A DNA stretch of 64,000 nt from Rohdeia sp041398665 (GCA_041398665.1 JAWKUH010000011.1:1-64000); one strand, 5' to 3'; shown: positions 9,231 through 18,253, counted from the stretch's first letter. Translations and numbers: made by a program. The notes: a model not told the origin generated them from the sequence alone.

Positions 9231-9496
9231 GCGCCGCCCCGGACGTCGTCCCGAAGGTGTCGCGGCGCGCCATGCTCGCGGGCTGGGCGGGCACCGCGGC
9301 GATCCTGCTCGCACAGTACCTGTTGAGGTCGGACACGATCGAACAAGGGCTGATCTACAACACGCTCAACCTCTTCGGCGGACTCGCGCTCGTCAACGTC
9401 TGCGTCCGCCGGCGCGCGTGGCAGCCCGCCGTGCTCAACGGCGCCTGGGCGGCCATTGCACTCGAACGCATCCTGATGGCGCTGTTCGTGCCCTGA
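9227..9496 (+). CDS. small membrane protein, CBU_0592-like (second copy)
   Basis: An 89-residue protein with three hydrophobic segments and the same motif order as its upstream neighbour: 'MLAGWAGTAAILL', 'NTLNLFGGLALVNVCVRRRAW', then 'LNGAWAAIALERIL'. Shared positions are GW, N-L/V-x-G, VC, R-AW and AW-AI. The ATG overlaps the previous stop (ATGA). The pair looks like an old tandem duplication; two such subunits could form a small hetero-oligomer in the inner membrane, but this is inference. No function is known. Confidence 0.65.
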   Translation: MSAAPDVVPKVSRRAMLAGWAGTAAILLAQYLLRSDTIEQGLIYNTLNLFGGLALVNVCVRRRAWQPAVLNGAWAAIALERILMALFVP

Positions 9497-9499
9497 ACG

Positions 9500-9516
9500 G
9501 AGCGCGCGCCGCGCTC
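9500..9516. terminator. bidirectional hairpin between convergent genes
   Basis: GAGCGCG (9500-9506) pairs with CGCGCTC (9510-9516) across a three-base loop. It sits between two convergent genes and overlaps the stop codon of the minus-strand one. There is no T-tract. Confidence 0.35.
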
Positions 9517-10084
9517 AGGCACCGACGCGCTCGCCGTGCAGCGCGTCGAGCGTGTGGAGCAGGAGCCACTCGCCGAGTTCCGCGCGGCCGAGCCCGCCGC
9601 TGAGGCGCGAGACCACGTTCCCGCGCAGCGCGACCGCGGCGCTCGGCACCGCGCTGATCCCGAGCGCCTCGAGCAGCGCGGGTTCGCGCTCCACGTCGAC
9701 GCGGTAGACGAGCGCGCGACCGCGCAACTCGCGCGCGAGCGCTTCGAACGCGGCGTCGTGCCGCCGTTCCGCGGGAACGCGCTCGCTCGTCGCCTGCACG
9801 ACGACGGGCAGGTCGCAATTCGCGAGCGCGCGCTCGAGCCGCGACGCCGCGATCGCGCCGACGCCGCCGCGGAGCAGCGCGGAACCGCAGGAACCGCAGT
9901 GCGGACGATCGTCGAGCCGCGCGACGGGAACGCGGTTCGACGCGCCGCACAGACCGCACGGGACGGAGACGACGGCGTCGTCGCGCGCATCCGTCGGAAC
10001 TCCGGAGGGCCGGGCCGCGGCGCTCCGAGCGTCCGTGCGGACCTCGCCGGGGACTGGGGGGGGACGGCGATCCACGATGTTCAC
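9515..10084 (-). CDS. zinc-ribbon thioredoxin-fold protein lacking the CxxC active site
   Basis: A protein of about 189 residues resembling thioredoxin 2 (TrxC). Its N-terminal zinc ribbon is intact, with CGLCGASNRVP and 'HCGSCG' supplying four cysteines. The thioredoxin part then has 'LPVVVQATSERVPAE' where TrxC has the strand followed by WCGPC, so both redox cysteines are missing. The cis-proline segment ('ISAVPSAAVALRGNVV') and the C-terminal helix are kept. It therefore cannot be a normal disulfide reductase and may be a binding or chaperone-like module. The start is uncertain: GTG 10084 or GTG 10075, just after a TAGCAT hexamer; an ATG at 10144 is also in frame. Confidence 0.6.
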   Translation of the reverse strand: MNIVDRRPPPVPGEVRTDARSAAARPSGVPTDARDDAVVSVPCGLCGASNRVPVARLDDRPHCGSCGSALLRGGVGAIAASRLERALANCDLPVVVQATSERVPAERRHDAAFEALARELRGRALVYRVDVEREPALLEALGISAVPSAAVALRGNVVSRLSGGLGRAELGEWLLLHTLDALHGERVGA

Positions 10085-10231
10085 GATGCTAGCGGCTGAG
10101 GGTCGAGGGACCAGGGCGCGGAGGAGACCCGTCGCCGGGTCCATTCGGGCGCCGACCGGCTCCCCCGTCGGAAACGATCGGGGTCCAAGGGTTTGCGACA
10201 TCCTGGCGCGCGCCGGGCGACGGGCGGAAGC

Positions 10232-10237
10232 TACCGT
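10232..10237 (+). promoter_or_regulatory. probable -10 element TACCGT for the acetyltransferase gene
   Basis: TACCGT fits the TANNNT hexamer used elsewhere in the window. Transcription would start near 10244, leaving a leader of about 60 bases with a purine-rich AAGGGAG Shine-Dalgarno-like segment before ATG 10305. Confidence 0.35.
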
Positions 10238-10304
10238 CCGCCGTGCCCCGCCGCCCGTCGAGAGGTCGTGAAACCTCGACCAAGGGAGCGGCACGGACCA
10301 CGCC

Positions 10305-10937
10305 ATGCTGCTGCGCAACCCGCCCCCCTACCGGATCGAGACGGAGCGTCTCGTCGTCCGCCCCTACGGCTTCGCCGACGCGGAGCAACTCGCCGAAGCG
10401 ACGGCGAGGAGCCGCGACCACCTCCTGCCGTGGCTGCCCTGGGCGCTCGAGGAGCCGCAGCCCGTCGTGACGAAGATCGCGCTCGTCCGGCGCTGGCGCG
10501 GCCAGTTCGACCTCGACGTCGACCACGTCTACGGGATCTTCCTCGCGGACGACCGGACGCTCGTCGGCGGTTCGGGACTGCACAACCGCATCGGACCCGG
10601 AGCACGAGAGATCGGCTACTGGTGCCACGTCGACCACGTGCGCAAGGGCTACGTGACCGAGGCCGTCGCGGCTCTGACTCGCGTGGGTTTCGAGGTCTGC
10701 GGACTGCGCAAGATCGAGATCCGCGTGCAGCCGGGCAACGAGCCGAGTCTGCGCATCCCGCGCAAGCTCGGCTACGTCGACACGGGCGTCCTGCGCAGCC
10801 TCTGCCCCGGGACCGACGCGCAGACGTTCCACGACGCGCACGTCTTCTCGCTGCTCGCGGACGAGTACGCCGCCACGCCGTCCGCCGGCGCGACCGTGCG
10901 CGCCTTCGACGGGGCGGGCCGCGTCGTGCTCGGCTGA
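10305..10937 (+). CDS. GNAT N-acetyltransferase (RimJ/RimL-like)
   Basis: A 210-residue acetyltransferase of the RimJ/RimL branch of the GNAT superfamily, which moves acetyl from acetyl-CoA to an amino group, often a protein N-terminus. The entry 'IETERLVVRPYGFADAEQL' is typical, as is 'REIGYWCHVDHVRKGYVTEA', where the acetyl-CoA pyrophosphate-binding loop (usually R/Q-x-x-G-x-G/A) reads RKGYVTEA. 'LRKIEIRVQPGNEPSLRIPRKLGY' covers the usual N-x-x-S-x-x-x-x-x-K-x-G-F/Y element. The substrate is unknown. It is monocistronic and converges on the cytochrome gene. Confidence 0.82.
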   Translation: MLLRNPPPYRIETERLVVRPYGFADAEQLAEATARSRDHLLPWLPWALEEPQPVVTKIALVRRWRGQFDLDVDHVYGIFLADDRTLVGGSGLHNRIGPGAREIGYWCHVDHVRKGYVTEAVAALTRVGFEVCGLRKIEIRVQPGNEPSLRIPRKLGYVDTGVLRSLCPGTDAQTFHDAHVFSLLADEYAATPSAGATVRAFDGAGRVVLG

Positions 10938-10962
10938 CGACGGCGCCGCGGCGCGCCCGCGC

Positions 10963-13068
10963 TCAGGGACGCAGCTCGAGGCGGACCGGACAGCTCACCC
11001 ACTCACCGACGTGCGGCGCCCCGCCGATCACCAGGCAGGCGTGGTGCAGGACCTGTTCGGCGAAGTGCGCGGCCGCGCCGGGCGCGAGGCGGATCTGGAA
11101 CGTCGCGCGGCCCTGTGCGTCGAGGACGCCGGACGCACGCACCGGTGACGGTTGGTACGTCGGCGGGAACGCGATCCGGTAGAAGTAGCCGTCCTGCACG
11201 AGCGGGACGTCGATGCCGTAGAAGCTCGAGGGCGTCGTCCCCGACATGCTGCCGAGGACCATGAACGCCTGGTTGGCGCGTCCGGGTCCGGCGTCGACGT
11301 GGATCGTCTGCACGCCGCCCTGCGACACCGAGATCTCCGCGACGTCGGCCTCGATCGAGCCCGGCCCGATCTCGACCGAGCGCTCCTCCATCAGGAACGG
11401 CGCGCTCTTCCCGTTCTTCCTCCACAGGTCGTACGCGACGTCGCCGCGGTCGTCCGTGGTGTTCGCGTCGCGCAGGAACTCGACGAACTCGCGCGAGGTC
11501 GTCTGGTACCAGAGTCGGACGCGCGCCTGCGTCGCACCGGCGGGCACCGCGAAGCGCGTGTCGTCCCAGTACTGGCCGTCGGCGTAGTTCGCGCCGACGG
11601 GGTGCGCCTGCACCGCGGCGAAGCGCGCGGCGGAGTAGCCGCGCGGCGGGATGCGGTTGTCCTTCTCGACCACGTTCGAGAGGACGTAGTGGAAACCTTC
11701 GCCCTGCGGCGCACCGGTGGCGGCGGACGCGGCGGCGTCGACGCCGAGGCGGATCTCCCAGACCTTGGTGGTGCTCCCGTCGAGCCGCGCGCTGCGTCGC
11801 TCGTAGGCGCCGTGCTCCTTCACGAGGTTGCAGTCCGCGTCGAGGAACTCGACGCCGAGCCACATGCGGCGCCCCTCGGCGAACCCCGTCGGGAGTTTGT
11901 GTCCCGAGTCGTTGCGCACGCGCACGACGAGGTCGCCGTTCGAGTCGAACCAGGTCGACATCTCCGCGGCGTCGCGCAGCATGCGGTGGTTCCGCTCGAG
12001 CGCCGCGTCCACGTCCGCCTGCGTGAGGTCGGAGACCTCGCTCGGCCCGTAGAGCGCGTGCGACTGGTCGAGGTCGAGCACCGCGTTCAGCACCCAGGTG
12101 TTCGCACCGGAGAACGCGTGGCGCGGCAGGTCGGCGCGCGTGACCGGCGAGAACGCCGGGTTGCAGCCCTCGCCCGACGTGTCGGGCATGTGGCAGTCCT
12201 GACACGTCGACACCTCCGCGAGGTCGCCGCCGAACTTGCCGCCGAGGTCGATCGGCGCCTTCGCGAAGGCGCTGTTCGCCCACTCCGAGTAGGTGCGCTG
12301 CTGCGGGAACATGTCGTACTTCGACGCGTTCGACGGCTGCCCCATCGGGTTCAGGACGTAGCTGTCGGACGGACTCGGGACCGGACCGCCGACGCGCGTG
12401 AAGAGCGAGTTCGAGTTGTCGTGGCAGGTCCCGCACAGCAGCGCCTCGCGGTGGAACGGCGACTGCGCGAAGGGGTGCCAGGGGAACAGCGCGCCGAGGT
12501 CGTACGGTCCGCGCCGCGTGTCGTCGGGGTCGACGACGTAGTAGCCGTTGTGCACGTCGGTCGGCGCGTTCGCGAGCGACGCGAGGATCGTCGCGTCGAT
12601 CGGCGGGTTCTGGGGATCGCCGAACGGGTCGACCAGGCGGTGGCAGAGGTTGCACGTCACCCCGTCGTAGTCGTAGCCGGCGATCGCCGAGCCGTCGGAG
12701 GGCGTGGCGTGACCCGCGAGGAAGCCGCCGGGGGTGTGGCAGCGGAGGCACGCCGTCCCGACGCCGGGGGCCTCCTGTTCCGAGACCGTGAGGCACGCCC
12801 AGAACATGGGGTCGCGCGCGGACTGCGCCATCAGGCTCGCGTTCCAGAGCGCGTACGGCTCGTTCTCCGCGTCGTAGTCGCCGTGGCAGCCCTTGCACAC
12901 GACGGACGGCGTGATGTCGAGGTTGAGGCCGCCGGGCTGCGTCCCGGGTCCGAGGAAGTCCGCGGGCGTCGAGAGGACGCCGGGCGCCGGAAGCGGCGAC
13001 GAAGCCGACGTGGCGACCACGCCGGCGAGGAGGAGGACGCCGGCGGCGTACGCGATGGGACGGGTCAT
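10963..13068 (-). CDS. secreted five-haem cytochrome c with planctomycete-type C-terminal module
   Basis: A 701-residue protein with a signal peptide (AAGVLLLAGVVATSAS). Five CxxCH haem motifs are visible: CKGCH (about 58), CLRCH (about 107), CNLCH (about 140), CGTCH (about 214) and CQDCH (about 290), so it should be a periplasmic electron-transfer protein. After the haem part comes a long beta-rich region (about 300-580) and then a roughly 110-residue module beginning AFMVLGSMSGTTPSSFYG, which also occurs at the end of the 48182-49799 gene. No partner oxidoreductase lies next to it. ATG 13068 is chosen because it leads straight into the signal peptide. Confidence 0.82.
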   Translation of the reverse strand: MTRPIAYAAGVLLLAGVVATSASSPLPAPGVLSTPADFLGPGTQPGGLNLDITPSVVCKGCHGDYDAENEPYALWNASLMAQSARDPMFWACLTVSEQEAPGVGTACLRCHTPGGFLAGHATPSDGSAIAGYDYDGVTCNLCHRLVDPFGDPQNPPIDATILASLANAPTDVHNGYYVVDPDDTRRGPYDLGALFPWHPFAQSPFHREALLCGTCHDNSNSLFTRVGGPVPSPSDSYVLNPMGQPSNASKYDMFPQQRTYSEWANSAFAKAPIDLGGKFGGDLAEVSTCQDCHMPDTSGEGCNPAFSPVTRADLPRHAFSGANTWVLNAVLDLDQSHALYGPSEVSDLTQADVDAALERNHRMLRDAAEMSTWFDSNGDLVVRVRNDSGHKLPTGFAEGRRMWLGVEFLDADCNLVKEHGAYERRSARLDGSTTKVWEIRLGVDAAASAATGAPQGEGFHYVLSNVVEKDNRIPPRGYSAARFAAVQAHPVGANYADGQYWDDTRFAVPAGATQARVRLWYQTTSREFVEFLRDANTTDDRGDVAYDLWRKNGKSAPFLMEERSVEIGPGSIEADVAEISVSQGGVQTIHVDAGPGRANQAFMVLGSMSGTTPSSFYGIDVPLVQDGYFYRIAFPPTYQPSPVRASGVLDAQGRATFQIRLAPGAAAHFAEQVLHHACLVIGGAPHVGEWVSCPVRLELRP

Positions 13069-13370
13069 GGACTCGGACGGGGAGCGGGTCGCGCGGGGCG
13101 CGCGGACACGGATCGGGCGGATCGAGGAAGCGTATCCCGGTCGGCGCCGCGTCCGACACCGGCTCGCCGCGGGTCGTCGTCGCGTCTCCGGCCGGTGAGG
13201 ACGCGGGATCCCGCCGATTCGGATCAGCGCGGAGTGCTGCAGCGTCGTACCCGTGCGGGCACAATCGGGAACCGATGCGTCGACGTCGGGGACGCGCCGA
13301 GCGCTCCCACAGGGTCGTGGGTCCCGCCGCAAGTCCGGTCCTCCCCGTCGCCTGCGTCACGTCCGCCCCC
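13069..13370. other. divergent intergenic region, cytochrome / kinase
   Basis: About 300 bases between divergent genes. On the minus strand, TACGCT (13135-13130) is a plausible -10 element for the cytochrome gene, giving a leader of about 55 bases. On the plus strand, CACAAT (13250-13255) lies about nine bases before an in-frame ATG at 13275, which would lengthen the kinase by 32 poorly coded residues. I see nothing else here. Confidence 0.35.
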
Positions 13371-16300
13371 ATGGCCTCCCCGCACGAAGAGTCCGCCACC
13401 GGCATGTCCGCCGGGACCTCCGCCGATCGGGCGGTGCTGAGTCGCTACCTCGCGCACCTGCGCGCGGGCGACCGCGAGGCGCTGGAGGCGCTGGAGACCG
13501 AACACCCCGGCGCGCGCTCGACCTTCGACGCGGTGCGCGCCGCCTGGGAGCGACTGCGCCCGTTCCTCTCCGCGGACGAGGACGTCGGCCTGGCGGAGCG
13601 GCTGCGCTCGCACTTCGGCGGCGCGGTCGACCCCGGCATCACGCTCGGCGGTCCGCGCCTCGGCGGCGGCGGAGCGACGCGCGAGTACCACGAGCGCTTC
13701 GGCCGCGAAGGCGCGCAGCAGCAGCGCTACCGGAGCCCGCGCGAGATCGCGCGCGGCGGGATGGGCTCGATCCGCTGCGTGTGGGACGCGGACCTGCGGC
13801 GCGAACTCGTGATGAAGGTGATGCTGTTGCCGCGCGACCGCACGGGCGGCATGGACACGAGGCCCCCCGACGGTCGCACGCTCTCGCGTTTCCTCGAGGA
13901 GGCGCAGATCACGAGCCAGCTCGACCACCCCGGCATCCTCCCGGTGCACGACATCGGGATCGACGAGGAGGGGCGCCTCTTCTTCACGATGCCGCTGGTC
14001 AAGGGCACCGACCTCGGCAAGGTCATCACCGACGCGCGTCGCGGCGTCGACGGTTGGGACAGGACGCGCGTTCTCGGCGTCGTCATCAAGGCGATGGAGG
14101 CCGTCGCGTTCGCGCACTCGCGCGGCGTCGTCCACCGCGACATCAAGCCCGAGAACATCATGGTCGGTCGCTTCGGCGAGACGTACGTGATGGACTGGGG
14201 ACTCGCGCGCGTGATCGACCAGGCGGAGCACGTGCTCGACGACCGCGGGTCGACGACCATCGACGCGATCGAGGGCCTGCGCAACCGCAAGCCGACCGCG
14301 CCGACGCTCGAGCCTTCGATCTCGACGGAACGCTCCGAGGAGAAGGACTCCGACGCGCGCGTCGCGACGATGGACGGCGACGTCATCGGGACGCCTGGCT
14401 TCATGGCGCCGGAGCAGGCGCGGGGTCAGCACGACAAAGTGGGCCCGCGCGCCGACGTCTACGCGTTCGGCGCGATCCTCTACCAGTTGCTCACCGGCTA
14501 TCCGCCCTACGGCGACCCGTACTCGAAGCGCCACGGATCGTCGATCCTCGAGCGCGTGCTCGAGAGCCGCTTCACCCCCGTCCAGCGCCTCGAGCGCGAC
14601 GCGCCCGAGGAGCTCGTCGCCATCTCGACGAAGGCGATGCGCACGGACCCCGAGAAACGCTACTCGACGATGCTCGAGATGCTCGAGGACCTGCGCGCGT
14701 ACGTCGAGGGCCGCGTCGTCCGCGCGCACGACGTGAGCCTGCGCGCCGAGGTCATGAAGTGGATGCGCCGCAACGCGTTCGCCGCGACGATCCTCGCGGT
14801 GAGCACCGGCGTCGTCGCCGTCTCGGTCGCCGTGTTCGTGTGGCAGCTCACCGCGAGCCTCGACGCGAAGGAGAAGGCCCTCGAGAAGGCCGAGGCGGAG
14901 GGCATCCGCGCGGACGCCGAGGCCGAGGACGCGCGCGCGGCGAAGCGCGCGGCCGAACGCGAGAGCGACGAGGCCAAGCGCGAACGCAGGCTCGCGCTGC
15001 AGCAGGGCTACGCCGCCAACCTCTCCGCCGTCCAGGCGAGCATCGTCGAGAACGACCTGTCGGAGGCGCGGCGTCGACTCGAGACCTGTCCGCCCGACCT
15101 GCGCGGCTGGGAGTACGCGCACCTCTCGCAGCGCGTCGACATGAGTCTCGACGTGTTCCAGGGTCGGCGCGGAGCGATGCTCGCGGTCGAGGTCGCCGCC
15201 GACGGCCGCACGTACTCCGTCGGCGCGGACGGGACGGTCGCGGTGTGGGACCCGACGACGGGTGCGCAGCTCGACTCCTGGACCGTGCGCGACGCCTGCG
15301 ACGTCGGCGTCGTCGCGGACGGGTCGCGCGCCTACGTGACGTGCTCGAACGGGCGCGTCGTCGCGGTCGAACCCGGTCGCTCGCGCGCCGAGACGATCAC
15401 GGACTCGTTGGGCTACGTCGCCGACGACGCGCTGCCGACCTCGCTCTCTCCGCTGGGCGACACGCTCGCCGTCGTGCGCAACTCCGTCGAAGGTTGCTCG
15501 ATCGACCTCGTCGACCTCGCGAACGGGAACGTGTCGCAGATCCCGCTCGACGCGGGTGCGCGCGAGGTCGACGCCGTCGCCTGGTGCTCGGACGGTCGCA
15601 CGCTCGCGTTCGGGTTCTCGAACGAGTACGGCGTCAGCGAGGTCGACGTCGTCCTCGTCGAGGACCCTTCGAACAACCCGCAGGAGTGGCCCGGCCTCGA
15701 CGGGCGCATCACCGGGCTCGCGTTCGCACCGGTGCCGCGCATGCAGGCGACGTTGGCGCTGTGCACGGACCGCGGACAGCTCGCCGTGCTCGACGTCGCC
15801 GGCGACTCGGGCATCGTGTTCTCGCAGACCTCCGGTGACCGCGGGCTCGAGGCGCTGTGCTTCGCGGACGCGAACCGCCCCGAGATCCTGTACGTCGGGA
15901 CGGACTCCGGCACGATCGAGGTCTGGGACGTCGCGAACTCGCGCAAGTCGGTCGTCCTGCGCGGACACGACGCGCCGATCGTCGACCTCGCGTACGACCT
16001 CGCGCACGACCAGATCGTCAGCGCGTCCATGGACGGGACGCTGCGCTCCTGGCCGGGTGCTTCCGGCGACGTGGTGCAGTCGCTCGAGACGCCGCACACC
16101 GGCGAGCTCGCCTGGATCGAGTTCGCGGGCGACGGCGAGCAGTTCTTCGTCTCGTCGCCGCGCTCCGCCGAGATCTACGACGCGTCGACGCTCCGACTGT
16201 CGACGCGACTGCGCCTCGGCGGGATGGAGATCGGGCGACCGCACCTCGGGGGCGACGGCGCCGTCGTGGGCTGCGCGCAGCTCGCGCCCGGCCAGAGCGA

Positions 16301-17687
16301 CCGGTCGCGGTGGGCGGTGCAGTCGTGGTCCGCCGCGACGGGCGACTCGCTGCGCGGGCGCGGACTCCTGACGGGGCGTGCACTCGCGAGCGCGCGCTCG
16401 GACCGCGACGAACTGGCCGTCTCGATCGACGCGGCGCGCGCGCCCGACGGCTCGACGCTGCGACCGCGACTCGAGGTGCGCGACCTCGCTCCGGAACCGA
16501 GCGACGAGTCGGACGCGTCGGTCGTCCGATCCGTCGAACTCGAGTCCCCCGCCACGTCGGTCGCGTTCGACCCGAGCGGCGCGTGGATCGCGTGCGGACA
16601 CGCGGACGGCAGCGTCACGCTGAGGGACCGCGAGAACCTCGCGGTGCGGACGCGGTTCGTGCCGCAGAGCCTCGTCATCCGGACCGGCATGGAGGCCGGG
16701 CTCGCGGTCGCGTCGTCCGCTCCGAGCGCGATCGGTTCGACCGCGTCGGCGATCCGCAACTCGGGCGAGAACGTGCCGACGGACGCACGCGTCACCTGTC
16801 TCGCGTTCCAGTCGGACGGAGGGCACCTCGTGGTGGGCGACGCGCAGGGCGCCGTTCGGCTCTACGACCTCGACACGGACGCGCTCGTGCGGGAGCTCGT
16901 CGGCCACGACGGCGCCGTGACGTCCGTCGCGTTCCACCCGGTGCAGGACCGCTTCGCGACGAGCTCGGCGGACGGGACGATCCGGATCTGGAACCTCGAA
17001 CTGGGCGAGAGCCTGCTCGTGCTCCGCGGCCACCGCGGCGTCGTGACGGCCGTCGCCTTCGACCCGTCCGGCGAACGCCTCGCGTCGGTCGACTCGACGG
17101 GGCTGCTGATGATCTTCGAGACGCAGCCGCAGATCCTGCGCTACACGGCGCAGCGCGAGTCGGCGCGCAACCTGCGGAACGCGATGGAGATGGTCCAGCA
17201 GCTCGAGAAGCGCATCGGCGAGTGGTTCGCGCCGGGACCGAACCCGTCGTCGACGGACCGACCGCACGACTACGAGAACCTCGTCGACGAGCGACCCGTC
17301 GACCTGCACGACCGCGCCTGGGACATCGTGCGCTACCGCGGACGCGGCGCCGAGGACTACGCCGACGCGCACCGCTCGGCGAACGCGGCCGCGACGCTGC
17401 TCCCCGGGAACCCGGTCTACCGACGCACGCTCGGCGTCGCCCTCTTCCGCGTCGGCGACTACCGCGAGGCGATCGCCACGCTCGAGACGTGCATGCGCGA
17501 GCACGCGACCGGTCCGCGCCCCGAGGAGATCGCGACGATCGGCATGGCGAACGCGCGCCTCGGGCGTTGGACCGAGGCGCGTCGCTCGCTCGACGAGCTC
17601 GACGCGCTGCTCGGCGATCCCATGTGGGAGGACGACGCGACCGGGCGCGACTTCAGGAAGGAGCTCCTGCTCGAGCTCGAGCACTGA
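13371..17687 (+). CDS. transmembrane Ser/Thr protein kinase with WD40 and TPR-like repeats
   Basis: A 1438-residue Hanks-type kinase. The catalytic domain (about 120-430) has a glycine-rich loop IARGGMGSI, the lysine in 'VMKVML', the catalytic loop HRDIKPENIM (about 253) and DWG in place of DFG (about 273), then 'GTPGFMAPEQARG'. A membrane helix follows (about 469-491), then an Ala/Glu/Arg coiled coil, then many WD40-type blades ('LVGHDGAVTSVAFHP', 'LRGHRGVVTAVAFDPSG') and a TPR-like end ('LFRVGDYREAIATLETC'). It likely senses or scaffolds through the propeller, which lies across the membrane from the kinase. ATG 13275 would add 32 residues with atypical codons and cannot be excluded. Confidence 0.88.
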   Translation: MASPHEESATGMSAGTSADRAVLSRYLAHLRAGDREALEALETEHPGARSTFDAVRAAWERLRPFLSADEDVGLAERLRSHFGGAVDPGITLGGPRLGGGGATREYHERFGREGAQQQRYRSPREIARGGMGSIRCVWDADLRRELVMKVMLLPRDRTGGMDTRPPDGRTLSRFLEEAQITSQLDHPGILPVHDIGIDEEGRLFFTMPLVKGTDLGKVITDARRGVDGWDRTRVLGVVIKAMEAVAFAHSRGVVHRDIKPENIMVGRFGETYVMDWGLARVIDQAEHVLDDRGSTTIDAIEGLRNRKPTAPTLEPSISTERSEEKDSDARVATMDGDVIGTPGFMAPEQARGQHDKVGPRADVYAFGAILYQLLTGYPPYGDPYSKRHGSSILERVLESRFTPVQRLERDAPEELVAISTKAMRTDPEKRYSTMLEMLEDLRAYVEGRVVRAHDVSLRAEVMKWMRRNAFAATILAVSTGVVAVSVAVFVWQLTASLDAKEKALEKAEAEGIRADAEAEDARAAKRAAERESDEAKRERRLALQQGYAANLSAVQASIVENDLSEARRRLETCPPDLRGWEYAHLSQRVDMSLDVFQGRRGAMLAVEVAADGRTYSVGADGTVAVWDPTTGAQLDSWTVRDACDVGVVADGSRAYVTCSNGRVVAVEPGRSRAETITDSLGYVADDALPTSLSPLGDTLAVVRNSVEGCSIDLVDLANGNVSQIPLDAGAREVDAVAWCSDGRTLAFGFSNEYGVSEVDVVLVEDPSNNPQEWPGLDGRITGLAFAPVPRMQATLALCTDRGQLAVLDVAGDSGIVFSQTSGDRGLEALCFADANRPEILYVGTDSGTIEVWDVANSRKSVVLRGHDAPIVDLAYDLAHDQIVSASMDGTLRSWPGASGDVVQSLETPHTGELAWIEFAGDGEQFFVSSPRSAEIYDASTLRLSTRLRLGGMEIGRPHLGGDGAVVGCAQLAPGQSDRSRWAVQSWSAATGDSLRGRGLLTGRALASARSDRDELAVSIDAARAPDGSTLRPRLEVRDLAPEPSDESDASVVRSVELESPATSVAFDPSGAWIACGHADGSVTLRDRENLAVRTRFVPQSLVIRTGMEAGLAVASSAPSAIGSTASAIRNSGENVPTDARVTCLAFQSDGGHLVVGDAQGAVRLYDLDTDALVRELVGHDGAVTSVAFHPVQDRFATSSADGTIRIWNLELGESLLVLRGHRGVVTAVAFDPSGERLASVDSTGLLMIFETQPQILRYTAQRESARNLRNAMEMVQQLEKRIGEWFAPGPNPSSTDRPHDYENLVDERPVDLHDRAWDIVRYRGRGAEDYADAHRSANAAATLLPGNPVYRRTLGVALFRVGDYREAIATLETCMREHATGPRPEEIATIGMANARLGRWTEARRSLDELDALLGDPMWEDDATGRDFRKELLLELEH

Positions 17688-17800
17688 GCGGCACGGAGAA
17701 CGGCGCGGGGAACGGCGCGGGCGCGGAGCCGCGGGTCGCCGCACGTGACGGCTCCCCGCGACCCCGCGCCCCGCGGTCGGTCGGTCGGATCGACTCGGTC

Positions 17801-18253
17801 TCAGCCGAGCTTCGCCAGCGCGGCGCGCACCGTGTCCCAGTTGCGCTCGCTCGGCGTGGCCTCCTGCACCTCGCAGAAGGCGACCTTGCCCTGCTTGTCG
17901 ACGATGACCGTCGCGCGGTGGCTGATGAAGCCCGCGGGGTGGAGCAGGCCGTACTGCTTCGTCACGTCGAGCGTCGGATCGGCGAGGAGGTCGTGGCGGA
18001 TGCCCTTCGCGGCCTTCCAGGCGCGGTGCGACCAGACGGAGTCGCGGCTGATGCCGACCACGACGGTGTCGGCGTCCGCGGTGAGCGGCTCCGCGGAGAT
18101 CTTGCAGTTCTCGCCCTCGCAGGTCGGGCTCCAGTCGAGGGGGTACCAGAGCAGGACGACGTTCTTCCCGCGCTGCGCGGAGAGCTTCCACTCCTTGTCG
18201 TCCTGGGTCTTGAGCGTGAAGTCGGGGGCGGCAGTGCCGACGTCGATGGGCAT
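17801..18253 (-). CDS. peroxiredoxin (AhpC/TSA family)
   Basis: A 150-residue thiol peroxidase that reduces hydroperoxides using a peroxidatic cysteine. The family start 'VGTAAPDFTL' is present, and the active site reads PLDWSPTCEGENCKI, where the first Cys (after SPT) is the peroxidatic residue and the second, five residues later, resembles the CxxxxC arrangement of BCP/PrxQ enzymes. 'VVVGISRDSVWSHRAW' and 'HRATVIVDKQGKVAF' match conserved strands. A Shine-Dalgarno sequence (GAGGA) precedes the ATG. It is divergent from the outer-membrane-like gene and convergent with the kinase gene. Confidence 0.88.
   Translation of the reverse strand: MPIDVGTAAPDFTLKTQDDKEWKLSAQRGKNVVLLWYPLDWSPTCEGENCKISAEPLTADADTVVVGISRDSVWSHRAWKAAKGIRHDLLADPTLDVTKQYGLLHPAGFISHRATVIVDKQGKVAFCEVQEATPSERNWDTVRAALAKLG

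Noticed and set aside
13224..18191. A 1655-residue open frame on the minus strand, antisense to the kinase gene
   Set aside because: It is Arg/Ala/Val-rich with no recognisable domain, and follows from the strong third-position G/C bias of the real kinase gene. The same holds for long antisense frames over the propeller lipoprotein (32718-36227, plus) and the spermidine-synthase-like gene (2336-4831, plus).
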